Origin: a virus
IMG/VR virus record: IMGVR_UViG_3300021598_000858
Location: 1 to 63,907 of that record
Strand: one strand, 5' to 3'
Length of the DNA: 63,907 nt
The notes beneath the pieces were generated by a model that was given only the letters and a program-made list of their open reading frames with translations, did not search any database and had not been told where the DNA came from. The first letter of the stretch is position 1. Every line of letters starts with the position of its first letter. Positions 1 through 7,766 of this stretch are shown one piece after another. The position numbers and the translations under genes were made by a program.

Positions 1-22
1 CGAAAATGTCTGCGTAAACGCT

Positions 23-1648
23 TTACTTTTCGTACTCTTCTGGTACTCGCCTCTGTGGGAGGACGGTTCCATAAGCTTCGGTTACCAACTTGTTGCGGAG
101 GTCTGCTTCGCCCATATCGGCGGCGGTAAGAGCCTCATCCATTGTCGGTGGTAGTACCGCTGGGGCTCCAGCAGCACCTGGCTGTAGTGGCTGACCTGGC
201 TTGCCCCCAGTCTCTGGGTTAGGCATAGTGCCAGTAAGTTCAGCAATTTCTTGTTCAATTTGAGTCTGTAGCAACTTAAGGGCGCCATCGGCTGTAGCGT
301 CGTCAAGGAGTTCCTGACGAATTTCATTAAGTTTTTCAGTTGGGAACTCTTCACCGAGGGTGCGAAGCGCACCTTCCTTAGACTCAAGACCTAGAGACAG
401 CATCGACTGGACTTCATTAAGCGCAATCAACTTGTCTAGTGGCAGAGGTTGTGGGAAATGTACATATGTGAGGTAAGTCAATGGGTCATTAGGGTCAAGT
501 CTGTCAACTTGTCCCTTCTTAAGTTTAACGTTTCTAGTTGGGTCCCAGATAAAAAGCTCTGGTTCTTTAATAGCAATACTTCTAAGTATTAGGTCATTAA
601 TGCGCTCAAGACCACGTGCATACTGAATAATCTTTTGGTGGTAGCGGTTCATTAAAGGCTGGAATTGGATAGACAGAGCAACGCCAGATGTGTTAGAGAT
701 AGGCTGTGCTTGACCTAAAGCAGTTTCAGGAATACCAATCATTTCGTGCATAGACTTCTTAAGCATTGCTAGGAAATCCATAGCGCCCTTAAGACCTTGT
801 GCTCCACCTTCTAGGTTTTCTACCTTTGCGTCTTTTGGTAGACCACCCCAGACCTTGTTAGCGCCCTTTTCCAATTGTGAAGCTTTGGCACCAATGATGA
901 CTGTGACGGGAGCAGCGTGATAATTAACGATGTCAGCGATGTCAGTAGCAGTCTCGTTATAAGTACGGTTAATATTAATAACGTCATGACAATCGCTAAG
1001 ACCCCAAGCATTTATATACTCCTCAATAATGTCATCAGTGAGGATTTCAGTATAAGTAAACACTTGACGTGTGCCTTCAAGAGAAGTACCCCAAAAACGA
1101 TACTTTAATTTAAAACGGATGAGACGTTCGCGGTCATGTGGGTGAAACTCTGGAAAACAAAAAGATGCGTTAAGCGGAAGAATACGAACACGTCCTGGGT
1201 GTCCAAAACCAGAGGAGTCTGTCCAAGCTTCTTCGTATGCTACTTTAACAAAACAGTCTCCAGATACAGAGCCTTGCTGTCCCATCTCCCAAAGAACTGT
1301 TGCTTTATTGTTATCTACTTCCCAAACTCTTTCTAAGATATCTGGAACAATTGCTTCTGTTTCTTTTGGGGAACGGAAATTAACACCTTTACCAAAGGTG
1401 AAGTTAATAATAAAATCTGTGAATGCTCGGTAGTAATTAAGTACTAGTTGAGCGTCGCCTACCTGCCTGCGATAGGAGTAGTGGTGGCCAAGATACATAG
1501 CCCAGTTAAGAGAATAACGATTAAGACGCGGACCATGAACTTCGAATTCTTCATCTGCAAGCTCCACCAATCCTAACGGGGAAATGGAAATAGTTAAGTC
1601 AGAGGACGCTGCCCTATAACTTGGGGGAGAAAAATCAATGCCGCTCAA
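23..1648 (-). CDS. Portal protein
   Basis: A 541-residue protein with the size and character of a dodecameric phage portal, which forms the DNA-entry channel and docks the terminase. Visible portal-like features are an N-terminal segment with the patch NYYRAFTDFIINFTFGKGV (about residues 67-85), a central patch GSVSGDCFVKVAYEE (about 125-140), and a Pro/Gly/Ala-rich acidic C-terminus. It lies a short distance downstream of the terminase on the same strand, as in most tailed phages. It is complete, with its stop 22 nt from the window edge, so protease/capsid genes would be expected to the left, outside the window. The family call comes from overall pattern and context rather than a single catalytic motif. 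Confidence 0.72.
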   Translation of the reverse strand: MSGIDFSPPSYRAASSDLTISISPLGLVELADEEFEVHGPRLNRYSLNWAMYLGHHYSYRRQVGDAQLVLNYYRAFTDFIINFTFGKGVNFRSPKETEAIVPDILERVWEVDNNKATVLWEMGQQGSVSGDCFVKVAYEEAWTDSSGFGHPGRVRILPLNASFCFPEFHPHDRERLIRFKLKYRFWGTSLEGTRQVFTYTEILTDDIIEEYINAWGLSDCHDVININRTYNETATDIADIVNYHAAPVTVIIGAKASQLEKGANKVWGGLPKDAKVENLEGGAQGLKGAMDFLAMLKKSMHEMIGIPETALGQAQPISNTSGVALSIQFQPLMNRYHQKIIQYARGLERINDLILRSIAIKEPELFIWDPTRNVKLKKGQVDRLDPNDPLTYLTYVHFPQPLPLDKLIALNEVQSMLSLGLESKEGALRTLGEEFPTEKLNEIRQELLDDATADGALKLLQTQIEQEIAELTGTMPNPETGGKPGQPLQPGAAGAPAVLPPTMDEALTAADMGEADLRNKLVTEAYGTVLPQRRVPEEYEK

Positions 1649-1699
1649 CTATCCACCTTTTTCTTAAAACAACCAGGAAAGGGTACCACGCTATTTATT

Positions 1700-2008
1700 T
1701 TAGCGGAAGCGCTCGCCTCTGATATTACCCTTACCCACCTTCTTGGTGACCTTCTTCTTTTGTTGGTCTTCCTTTTTCTTTTTTTCTTCAGCGGCGTAGT
1801 CGCGAAAACGAGGGTCTACTTCCCTCTTGGATTTAACATACTGACCACCAAGTTGATTATAACGAGAACGAACCCAGTGGGCGGCGGCAGGGGAAGGATA
1901 AGTGGTGAACTTGGCGCGAGCCTGCGCAACTACCATGTTATAAAGTTTTGGATTAGCAGGTTCCTGCTTTTCCGTCTTCTTTACTTCTTTACCTTGAATC
2001 AGTGCCAT
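1700..2008 (-). CDS. Small basic virion-associated-type protein, unknown function
   Basis: A 102-residue protein with a Lys-rich C-terminal half (EEKKKKEDQQKKKVTKKVGK). The segment around residues 35-60 (YPSPAAAHWVRSRYNQLGG) resembles the short Ala/Tyr/Lys repeat proteins common in algal viruses and large phages, but I cannot assign a function. It sits between the portal gene and a hypothetical gene, read leftward, with a plausible ribosome site (AAAGAGGA-like leader) before the ATG. Its high positive charge suggests nucleic-acid or capsid-interior binding. That is inference only. Confidence 0.7.
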   Translation of the reverse strand: MALIQGKEVKKTEKQEPANPKLYNMVVAQARAKFTTYPSPAAAHWVRSRYNQLGGQYVKSKREVDPRFRDYAAEEKKKKEDQQKKKVTKKVGKGNIRGERFR

Positions 2009-2033
2009 AGTTAATCCTTAAATAGAAAGAGGA

Positions 2034-2070
2034 CCAACCCTGCGCTGGAATGTTGCGCAGGGGTGGGTTA
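2034..2070 (-). terminator. Hairpin between small genes, probable terminator
   Basis: On the minus strand CCCTGCGC and GCGCAGGG form an 8-bp GC stem that extends imperfectly outward, followed by a pyrimidine-rich stretch. It lies between the stop of the 132-residue gene and the start of the 102-residue gene. The U-tract is weak, so it may only attenuate. Confidence 0.5.
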
Positions 2071-2079
2071 GCTCTTTTA

Positions 2080-2478
2080 TTAGTCTTCGACTACTGCTGG
2101 GTTAGACTTATACTGGCGAGCGCCGTTGCGAACTTCTTGTTCGAAGCGGTTGTCACCGTGGTCTGCAAAAGCTCCAGCAGAAAACTCAGAAAGATTCTGT
2201 GGTGCTTCTACCCATGCAGCTGAACCAACGTGTGCACGCTCGCGCATTGTTTCCTCTGCGGTCTTTGTGTGCACTGGCTTATTACGATTAGGGCGTCCTG
2301 CAGCTGGCTCATAGCCCTGCATAGCACCATTAGTAAACTGTGTTGGGATGTCTGTATCTGTTGCAAGGCCTTCTTCAAAACGAAGTGGGCCACGCTGTCC
2401 AGGAGTCGCTGCAGAAACTTTACGGTCGTAAATATTTCCTGGACGCTCAGGGAACTTAGGGGTTGGGGCAATTGCCAT
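2080..2478 (-). CDS. Hypothetical protein next to terminase
   Basis: A 132-residue, Pro/Gly/Asn-rich, mostly hydrophilic protein with no recognisable domain and no transmembrane segment. It begins at an ATG preceded by AAGGAG about 8 nt upstream and ends just before a hairpin. It lies between terminase and portal, a position often held by small head-completion or decoration proteins. I do not recognise its family. Confidence 0.7.
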   Translation of the reverse strand: MAIAPTPKFPERPGNIYDRKVSAATPGQRGPLRFEEGLATDTDIPTQFTNGAMQGYEPAAGRPNRNKPVHTKTAEETMRERAHVGSAAWVEAPQNLSEFSAGAFADHGDNRFEQEVRNGARQYKSNPAVVED

Positions 2479-2518
2479 TTTTATACTCCTTATATAAAGG
2501 TTGAGGACCTCGTATAAA

Positions 2519-2547
2519 AGTGTCCTACGTATTTGCCGTAAAGTCAG
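2519..2547 (-). promoter_or_regulatory. Candidate leftward promoter (CTGACT-17-GACACT)
   Basis: On the minus strand TTTAGCCTGACT is followed 17 nt later by GACACT, about 40 nt before the ATG of the 2080-2478 gene. The same layout with the same GCC-TGAC core recurs at 6647-6675 and 8758-8786, and more loosely at 39751-39781 and 45477-45505. All these sites are at gene starts on this strand. No transcription data are available here. Confidence 0.45.
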
Positions 2548-2560
2548 GCTAAAGTAGTAA

Positions 2561-4148
2561 CTACCTAGAAAAGAACGGCGAGGTGGACACTTCTACGGAA
2601 GGCATGGTCATATCTAGGGTCAGGGACACGGCTATAGCCAAACTATCCGCATAATCGTCGTGGGCGTGGGCTTCGTCAGGGGAAGTTAGGTCCAGTAAAT
2701 TTAGTTTCCAAGTCTGTCATTTGTTGGTAAAAGCGTTTCCATGTGCGCAGTCTTCTAGTCTTTGCGTGAGCAGGCCAGCCAATCATTCGTCTGTCAATTA
2801 GAGCTTTTAGATGTTTCCAACGCTTAGATTGCTCGGGTTGGCTGCTGTTTAGGGCATGAACCTCTGCTCTTGGGAGGAGGAGTTTGAGTCGTTGAGCAAC
2901 TGCATCACCAACACCATTAGCGTCCACGCCAACAGCAAGTACGTCGTAATTCCCCAAAAAATTCGTGATTTGAAAATACTGGTCTTCCCAATCATCGCCT
3001 TGTAACTCCAACCAATTAAGGACACGGTGGTCAAAATACCCAAACTCATCTGGGCGGTCCCAATCTACCCAGACAACGGTAACAACAGTAGAGTCAAGTT
3101 TACGGGCTGGGTCAATCCCAACTACAACTGGGGAACGGTGCCAGGCTTTAACTGTCTCTTGAGATGTGTCTCCAAGTTCGTCCATGATTGCAGAGGTAAC
3201 GAACATTCCTCTTTCAAGTAGCCACTTACAGTTATAAGACATCTGAAACTCATCAGAGTCTTCTCCGATACGTAGCATCTCTTTCTTTATGAACTTTGCG
3301 TAGTTAGCGTTGTACTTAGAGACATCTTTGTAGTCCCACTCAAAGTGGTTCATACGAACAGACCTTGCTGTCTGTCTGCGTTTATTTAATTGGATAGAGC
3401 GATAAAAGTTATTTTTACTTGTAGTAGGGGTTCCCGTTTTAACCATGGTTCCTGAGTAGTAAGCCAACATAGGAGAGATTGATTTAGAGACTACAAAGTC
3501 ATCCGCTTCTTGACACTCATCAATAACAATAAGGTGAAAGGACTTAGACTCAATCTTTGCACGTGGGTTAGCAGTCATCATCATGAGGCTACTGCCTGAG
3601 TTTTTTAACTTTATCTGTCGTGTAACTCCAGGCACCTTACCCAGGCTATCGTCAATCTCTGGGTCGCCCATGATTTCTTGCGCTCGCTCGCTAGTAAGCC
3701 TATTAACAGTTCTACCAAATAGAGTTTCTACCTGACCTTCAACAGGAGCAAACATACCTACCCAAATACCATCTTTAAATTGACCAAGTAAATCTGGATA
3801 CATTTTTGCAAGGCGAGGTAATAGAACCATTAATGTAGCTACGGTGTTAGCAATAGTTTCTGATTTACCTGACTGACGTGCTGCGAGTGCTGTTATTTCT
3901 TCGCCGTCATTGATGATTACCGACTCAATGATGCGACGTGCTAAAGGCATTTGATATGGGTGCAACTCGTGCCCAACTAGGGCATTCATAAAAGTAATAG
4001 TTTTATCTATAAGCTTTTTAACAAATTCTTTGGAGAGCTCATCTAGTTCCTCTTCGGGCTCTTCTTGAGAAACCTCTTCTTCATCATCTAACTCATCGTC
4101 AGGAAAGAATTGGTCGTCTTCATCTTCTAGCACGTTGTAGTTCTCCAT
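2561..4148 (-). CDS. terL: Terminase large subunit, completed by apparent +1 frameshift
   Basis: DNA-packaging motor ATPase/nuclease. The first 490 codons (4148 to 2679) carry the Walker A-like RQSGKS (residues 91-96), Walker B VIDE (208-211), and two acidic nuclease positions, in GIDPARKLDS (about 346) and GVDANG (about 409). The zero frame then stops at TGA 2678-2676, directly after CCC. Skipping one base (CCC-T-GAC) opens 38 further codons to TAG at 2561. These read DEAHAHDDYADSLAIAV at the start, the classic terminase C-terminal motif that supplies the third metal ligand. Without the shift the nuclease would lack it. The full product would be 528 residues. The N-terminus is unusually acidic (residues 7-40). 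Either programmed +1 frameshifting or a recent one-base change explains the break. Confidence 0.88.
2676..2684 (-). promoter_or_regulatory. Candidate +1 ribosomal frameshift site (TTC CCC TGA)
   Basis: On the minus strand the zero-frame codons are TTC CCC TGA. A +1 slip of the proline tRNA from CCC to CCT places GAC in the A site and opens the frame encoding HDDYADSLA. A shift-prone proline codon directly before a UGA stop is an established layout for +1 recoding in phage genes. The conserved motif downstream supports use, but no protein data are available. Confidence 0.6.
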
Positions 4149-4168
4149 ATGGAAAGTTTAGGGGAAAA

Positions 4169-4198
4169 CAAAAAACCTGGATTCATAAAACCCAGGCT
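4169..4198 (-). terminator. Rho-independent terminator upstream of terminase
   Basis: On the minus strand CCTGG and CCAGG flank an 11-nt loop, with A-rich sequence before and TTTTTTG after the stem. It separates the small-gene operon (4254-5756) from the terminase gene. Confidence 0.6.
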
Positions 4199-4253
4199 TT
4201 TTGGCCATCACACGGGAGAGGAAGAGAGAGGCAAGACTAAGTCTATCATAATC

Positions 4254-4499
4254 CTATTTGATAGTCACGCGGCGATGCAACTCGTCAATGACGGCATGCA
4301 AAGCTTCAGAGCCTTTTAAAGCCTCGTCAATATATAGCTGGTCCCTGTTTTTAGAGTAACCAGACATGCATCTAGATATTTCAATCATTGCCTGCTCTGC
4401 CCACATCTCTAGTTCGGCAGTAGGTATTCTGGAGACTCTTTTGGCAACTTTTTCAGGGAAAGGCTTTACCCAAGGTTCTTTTTTAAAAAAACTCATCAT
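4254..4499 (-). CDS. Hypothetical 81-residue protein
   Basis: Small helical, charged protein (KKEPWVKPFPEKVAKRVSR near the N-terminus) with no recognised domain or signal peptide. Its start overlaps the end of the upstream gene at 4483, so the two are probably translationally coupled. It is the last gene before the terminator at 4169-4198. Confidence 0.65.
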   Translation of the reverse strand: MMSFFKKEPWVKPFPEKVAKRVSRIPTAELEMWAEQAMIEISRCMSGYSKNRDQLYIDEALKGSEALHAVIDELHRRVTIK

Positions 4500-4773
4500 A
4501 TGCTCCGTCCTCAGGTACCCAGGCTTTTCTGCCCTTCATGGCGTCTAAGAATATCTTATCTATAGCCTCGTCGTCATCAGGCGACACTTCTGGCTTGCTG
4601 TAAAAGATACCACAATAGTACCCAGGCTCTGTAAAAGGAGCCCTTACAACTAGACACTTGCCTTTACGAAAAGGGTAGTCAGTTTCTTGGGTTGTACCAA
4701 CCTCTATTACTGGTAAGGCTTTTTTATGCCAGTATCTGAGTTTGCCTACATATAGTGGTCCAAATGATTTCAA
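4483..4773 (-). CDS. Hypothetical 96-residue protein
   Basis: Small soluble protein with an acidic aromatic C-terminus (WVPEDGAYDEFF). There are no clear motifs. It overlaps the downstream gene by 17 nt and begins 3 nt after the upstream gene, a compact leftward operon. Function unknown. Confidence 0.65.
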   Translation of the reverse strand: MKSFGPLYVGKLRYWHKKALPVIEVGTTQETDYPFRKGKCLVVRAPFTEPGYYCGIFYSKPEVSPDDDEAIDKIFLDAMKGRKAWVPEDGAYDEFF

Positions 4774-4776
4774 GGT

Positions 4777-5277
4777 TTAGAACTCCGTATCTGCCTGCAT
4801 TCTCTTTGATACTTCTGCTGCATAGCTTAGCAACTCTTTTGATGATGCGGATAGCCCACCGTCTTCTGGCAAGTCTGAAACATTTGCAGGCCCCATATCT
4901 GGCCAAGCGTCTAATCCGCTTTCTCTAAGATATTTACCTGTTGAATCTGTTGTTTGTAAGTTTTGCCAATGAATGGCAGGACAGTTTCTATACTCCCACC
5001 AAGTTCCATCTCTAAACACAACATACAGGGTGTTAGTCTCGGAGTTGTACGCAATAGCCTGCGCTCTTGGACGAGATGGGTTAGAAGTGTTTGCTGTTAC
5101 TTGTCTAAATCCTTGAGATATCTCCATAGGGATAGCGGCAGAGAACGCCTTATCAATTGGTGATTCAACACCAAGTTTTTCAGCAAATGCTTGAGATAGG
5201 TTTAATACCCTATTAGATTGGTCAGCAGCACGCCTAAAGTAATTAGGGTTGTTATAACTCTTGTACTTCTTCGGCAT
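4777..5277 (-). CDS. KTSC-domain-like protein
   Basis: A 166-residue protein. Residues about 73-120 (IAYNSETNTLYVVFRDGTW, then WEYRNCP and TGKYLRESG) match the pattern of the KTSC domain: a short beta-rich module of the form 'Y-x-L-x-V-x-F-x-x-G-x-x-Y-x-Y-x-x-V/C-P'. KTSC domains occur in many phages and in lysyl-tRNA-synthetase-associated proteins, and their function is unknown. The N- and C-terminal thirds are unrelated helical segments. It overlaps the next upstream gene by 26 nt. Confidence 0.65.
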   Translation of the reverse strand: MPKKYKSYNNPNYFRRAADQSNRVLNLSQAFAEKLGVESPIDKAFSAAIPMEISQGFRQVTANTSNPSRPRAQAIAYNSETNTLYVVFRDGTWWEYRNCPAIHWQNLQTTDSTGKYLRESGLDAWPDMGPANVSDLPEDGGLSASSKELLSYAAEVSKRMQADTEF

Positions 5278-5542
5278 CTTCGTCTACGTCCTTGCAGATA
5301 TGGTCTTTAGTCTCAGACTGTAGCACTTTTTCAAAACAACGAGAACAGCGCATAACACGCTCATAATTATTTTGTACGGTGCCGCCTACGGGCACGTCTG
5401 CGCCGTCTTCGCCATAGGCAGGCTGATAGTCAGTGACTATACGCTGTTCTCTAAAAAGCTCTTTAGGAAAAGGGCCTTGTGGTTCCATTATCCTGTCTGG
5501 GACGGGGTGAACCTGTACAGCTTGTCTTCTAATTACCTTCAT
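5252..5542 (-). CDS. Small putative zinc-binding protein
   Basis: A 96-residue protein with a C-terminal CSRCFEKV...HICKD arrangement (C-x2-C ... H-x-C) that could bind zinc, and a proline-rich N-terminus. It overlaps both neighbours slightly, consistent with coupled translation. Family not recognised. Confidence 0.62.
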   Translation of the reverse strand: MKVIRRQAVQVHPVPDRIMEPQGPFPKELFREQRIVTDYQPAYGEDGADVPVGGTVQNNYERVMRCSRCFEKVLQSETKDHICKDVDEDAEEVQEL

Positions 5543-5756
5543 CTGCCGAAGTTGCTTCTTCTTTTACTTCAGCTTTTTTACGTGGCTTTTCAGTCCCAGG
5601 TATCTGCTCGACTAGTGGAAAGTGACCAGCCTCTGCTCTTTCTACCAACCATGATGGTAGACAGTCAGTGCAGTAGTTAACAGCGTTTACTCCAGGGTCA
5701 GCGCAAGTATAGGTTGCTGACTTATCGCAATTATCGCATTGTACTTTTGATGCCAT
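5529..5756 (-). CDS. Zinc-ribbon protein
   Basis: A 75-residue protein with paired knuckles CDNCDKSATYTC and YCTDCLPSWL in the first half and a Lys/Glu-rich tail. The four cysteines suggest a structural zinc site of the small host-interaction or nucleic-acid-binding type. It is the first gene of the 4254-5756 block, directly downstream of the holin. Confidence 0.68.
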   Translation of the reverse strand: MASKVQCDNCDKSATYTCADPGVNAVNYCTDCLPSWLVERAEAGHFPLVEQIPGTEKPRKKAEVKEEATSADEGN

Positions 5757-5767
5757 GTTTGCTTTCC

Positions 5768-6049
5768 TTACTTCTTCTTAGCTGATTTTTTAATTTCAGC
5801 TGCAATTTTCTTAGTAATTTCAGCAGCAGCGGCGTCTGCAACGCGGCCAAATGCTGGGTCTTTCTTGTTTACCCAACGAAGTGCGACTGGCACTAAAGAT
5901 GCCCAAAGAGCATTAGCTACTAAAAGCCACTCTGAAGCTCCAAAAGCTAGCGGGGTTGCTGCACCACTAGTTTGCATAACAATCATTACTGCACCAATAA
6001 CTTGACCAAGCAAGTTACGTGCGTAGGATTCCAAAACTGCTTTGTTCAT
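5768..6049 (-). CDS. Holin candidate (r1t-like)
   Basis: A 93-residue membrane protein with two hydrophobic segments (about residues 8-26 and 32-53), the junction ALRWVNKKDPAFG and a Lys/Ala-rich cytoplasmic tail. This layout is typical of actinophage r1t-type holins, which form membrane lesions that release endolysin. The start was chosen at 6049 because AGGAG lies 6-7 nt upstream. A longer in-frame reading to 6163 runs back into the endolysin gene and has no ribosome site. It is immediately downstream of the CHAP endolysin. Confidence 0.72.
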   Translation of the reverse strand: MNKAVLESYARNLLGQVIGAVMIVMQTSGAATPLAFGASEWLLVANALWASLVPVALRWVNKKDPAFGRVADAAAAEITKKIAAEIKKSAKKK

Positions 6050-6059
6050 ATTTAGCTCC

Positions 6060-6620
6060 TTATCGAATTGACTGCTTGCAAGTAGGACAGACGTTTGCTT
6101 CTGTTGCTGGCGCAGCAGCGGTACTTCCAGCAAATTTAGGACGACCAAAACCAACAATTCCAACTGTTAGTTTTTTAGCGTTGTTCTTTTTATAAGCGCG
6201 AATCTTTTTGCAACATTCGCCGCCATTGCGCTGATTACCCTTAGGGTCTCCTGCGGTATTTCCTTCTACGCAGGTTACAGTTCCATCTCCGTTGTCTTTT
6301 ACAACGATACCAACGTGTGAAATTCTATCGACGCCATCTGCTGGGAAATCAAAATAAACGATGTCTCCAGGCTGTGGATTATCTTCAAACCAGCGGCCAG
6401 ACTTTTTAAAAGACGCAGCGCCCGCTGGGGTATAAACAGTATTTGGAACTTTTACGCCAGCTTCGTTGGCGCACCACATAACAAAGCTGCCGCACCATGG
6501 CTGATAATTGGCTTTAGTAAATTTACCGTATTTGGTCTCGTTGTCCTTTGGACCTTCGATGTATCCAACCTCGGCTAGAGCAACTTCTACAAGTCTAGCG
6601 GCGGTACCTTGTTCTGCCAT
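6060..6620 (-). CDS. Endolysin, CHAP amidase/peptidase
   Basis: A 186-residue peptidoglycan hydrolase. The CHAP catalytic Cys is in PWCGSFVMWC (about residues 41-50), the His in RISHVGIVV (about 99-107), and an acidic/Asn third residue follows in CVEGN. The domain starts near the N-terminus with no signal peptide, so release depends on a holin, and one is encoded next. The C-terminus ends in a compact CPTCKQ pair that may bind zinc or act as a small wall-binding knob. It is preceded by AAAAGGAG and by a candidate promoter at 6647-6675. Confidence 0.88.
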   Translation of the reverse strand: MAEQGTAARLVEVALAEVGYIEGPKDNETKYGKFTKANYQPWCGSFVMWCANEAGVKVPNTVYTPAGAASFKKSGRWFEDNPQPGDIVYFDFPADGVDRISHVGIVVKDNGDGTVTCVEGNTAGDPKGNQRNGGECCKKIRAYKKNNAKKLTVGIVGFGRPKFAGSTAAAPATEANVCPTCKQSIR

Positions 6621-6646
6621 GAAAATCTCCTTTTAAGTCAACTACT

Positions 6647-6675
6647 AGTGTGCCTCAGGAGAAATGTAATGTCAG
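6647..6675 (-). promoter_or_regulatory. Candidate leftward promoter (CTGACA-17-CACACT)
   Basis: On the minus strand TTTAGCCTGACA is followed after exactly 17 nt by CACACT, 26 nt before the endolysin ATG. This is the second copy of the motif described at 2519-2547. Confidence 0.45.
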
Positions 6676-6681
6676 GCTAAA

Positions 6682-6933
6682 TTACTCTTTTCCGTCTTCT
6701 AGGTGCTGGGTAAAACGGCCCTCTAGACGGGCTACAGATATCCGTAGGTCGGTTAGCTCTGCGTGAATCTTATTAATGGTGTCCTTCATCGAGGAGCCCC
6801 CATTGGGCTTCAACTCGTGGACGTAATTTTTTAGGTAGTTTCTTAATACCCACGATGTGGCTGCGACAAGTGCGGCGCCAAATGCGGATAAGCTAGCTAG
6901 AGTAGCTGCCCAATCCATTAACGACATCTGCAT
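6682..6933 (-). CDS. Small membrane protein with coiled coil, possible second holin or antiholin
   Basis: An 83-residue protein with one hydrophobic segment (about residues 10-30, LASLSAFGAALVAATSWV) followed by a heptad-like amphipathic helix (TINKIHAELTDLRISVARL). One TM plus a coiled coil just upstream of an endolysin is a common actinophage lysis-cassette arrangement, usually called holin-like. AAAGGA precedes the ATG by 6 nt. Confidence 0.66.
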   Translation of the reverse strand: MQMSLMDWAATLASLSAFGAALVAATSWVLRNYLKNYVHELKPNGGSSMKDTINKIHAELTDLRISVARLEGRFTQHLEDGKE

Positions 6934-7114
6934 AAATTCCTTTGATAGTTAAATATAGAATACGCATGTATGTCGTCCGTGTAGCAATAAAATGCAGAAA
7001 TACCGTATTTATATTAAATACTGAGATTTTCTTTATGTCAGCGTAAAAAAAATATTTTTTCTAAGCGTGGCTTAACTTGACCGTGGCTGTAACTCTGTGG
7101 CAGTCTAGACCTTG

Positions 7115-7138
7115 AAAGGCTCCAGTAATGGAGCCTTT
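7115..7138 (+). promoter_or_regulatory. Leader hairpin / attenuator before secreted hydrolase gene
   Basis: AAAGGCTCC and GGAGCCTTT form a perfect 9-bp stem with a 6-nt loop, followed by TTTTG, 25 nt before the ATG at 7164. No plus-strand gene precedes it, so it looks like a leader attenuator rather than the end of an operon. TTGACC upstream at about 7077 may be part of its promoter. Confidence 0.5.
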
Positions 7139-7163
7139 TGCCACTACTGAGAGGAGCAATCAA

Positions 7164-7712
7164 ATGCTTAATATCAGCAAAGAGCAAACAAGCCAGCTGG
7201 CAATTATCGTGGCCTATGTCATGGTATTGATTGGGAGCCCTGTTGTACTTGCAGCAGCAAGAGCAGAAACGGTTACCCAAGAAACAGTGCGACCACAAGT
7301 CGTAGTTGTTGACCCGTTGGCTAAGTTTAAGGACGCCAAGTCATTAGACAAAGGTGAACTTAAAGACCTGCTTCAAGCGGTCGGGTTTGAGGGAAAGGCC
7401 CTCAGGACTGCTTGGGCTGTTGCGATGAAAGAATCCAATGGCCGACCTATTGCCCACAACGACAATACGAACACGGGAGACAACTCATATGGCGTCTTCC
7501 AAATCAATATGCTTGGTGACCTAGGAGCGGATAGGCGAGAAAAATTCAACCTAAAATCTAACAAAGACCTCCTTGACCCTGTAGCAAACGCAAAGATTGC
7601 GTACTACATGTCAAATCAAGGACAGGACTGGACATCGTGGAAGGTGTACCCAGGCCAGACAAATGGAGAAAGATTCGAAAACTTCTATAAGGAGTTTCCG
7701 ACAATAGACTAG
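7164..7712 (+). CDS. Secreted lytic-transglycosylase/lysozyme-like protein
   Basis: A 182-residue protein starting at 7164, where GAGAGGAG lies upstream. An upstream in-frame ATG at 7128 is inside the leader hairpin and is rejected. A hydrophobic N-terminal signal (about residues 10-32, ending LAAARA) predicts export. The C-terminal domain has the SLT/lysozyme-like pattern AVAMKESNGRP, then GDNSYGVFQINM, with the Glu of KESNG as the likely catalytic residue. It is the only rightward gene in the first 21 kb, with its own leader hairpin and strong terminator, as in a moron. Possible roles are wall remodelling during infection, superinfection exclusion or lysis help. Confidence 0.78.
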   Translation: MLNISKEQTSQLAIIVAYVMVLIGSPVVLAAARAETVTQETVRPQVVVVDPLAKFKDAKSLDKGELKDLLQAVGFEGKALRTAWAVAMKESNGRPIAHNDNTNTGDNSYGVFQINMLGDLGADRREKFNLKSNKDLLDPVANAKIAYYMSNQGQDWTSWKVYPGQTNGERFENFYKEFPTID

Positions 7713-7720
7713 TTTAAAAG

Positions 7721-7755
7721 AAAAAAGCCCCCTGCAGAACGCGGGGGGCTTTTTT
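7721..7755. terminator. Strong bidirectional terminator
   Basis: AAAAAAGCCCCC pairs with GGGGGCTTTTTT around a short loop, so it is a good terminator on both strands. It closes the rightward hydrolase gene (stop at 7712) and the leftward PASTA-protein gene, provided that gene ends at 7767 as proposed. Confidence 0.85.
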
Positions 7756-7766
7756 GTTGGGCGCTA

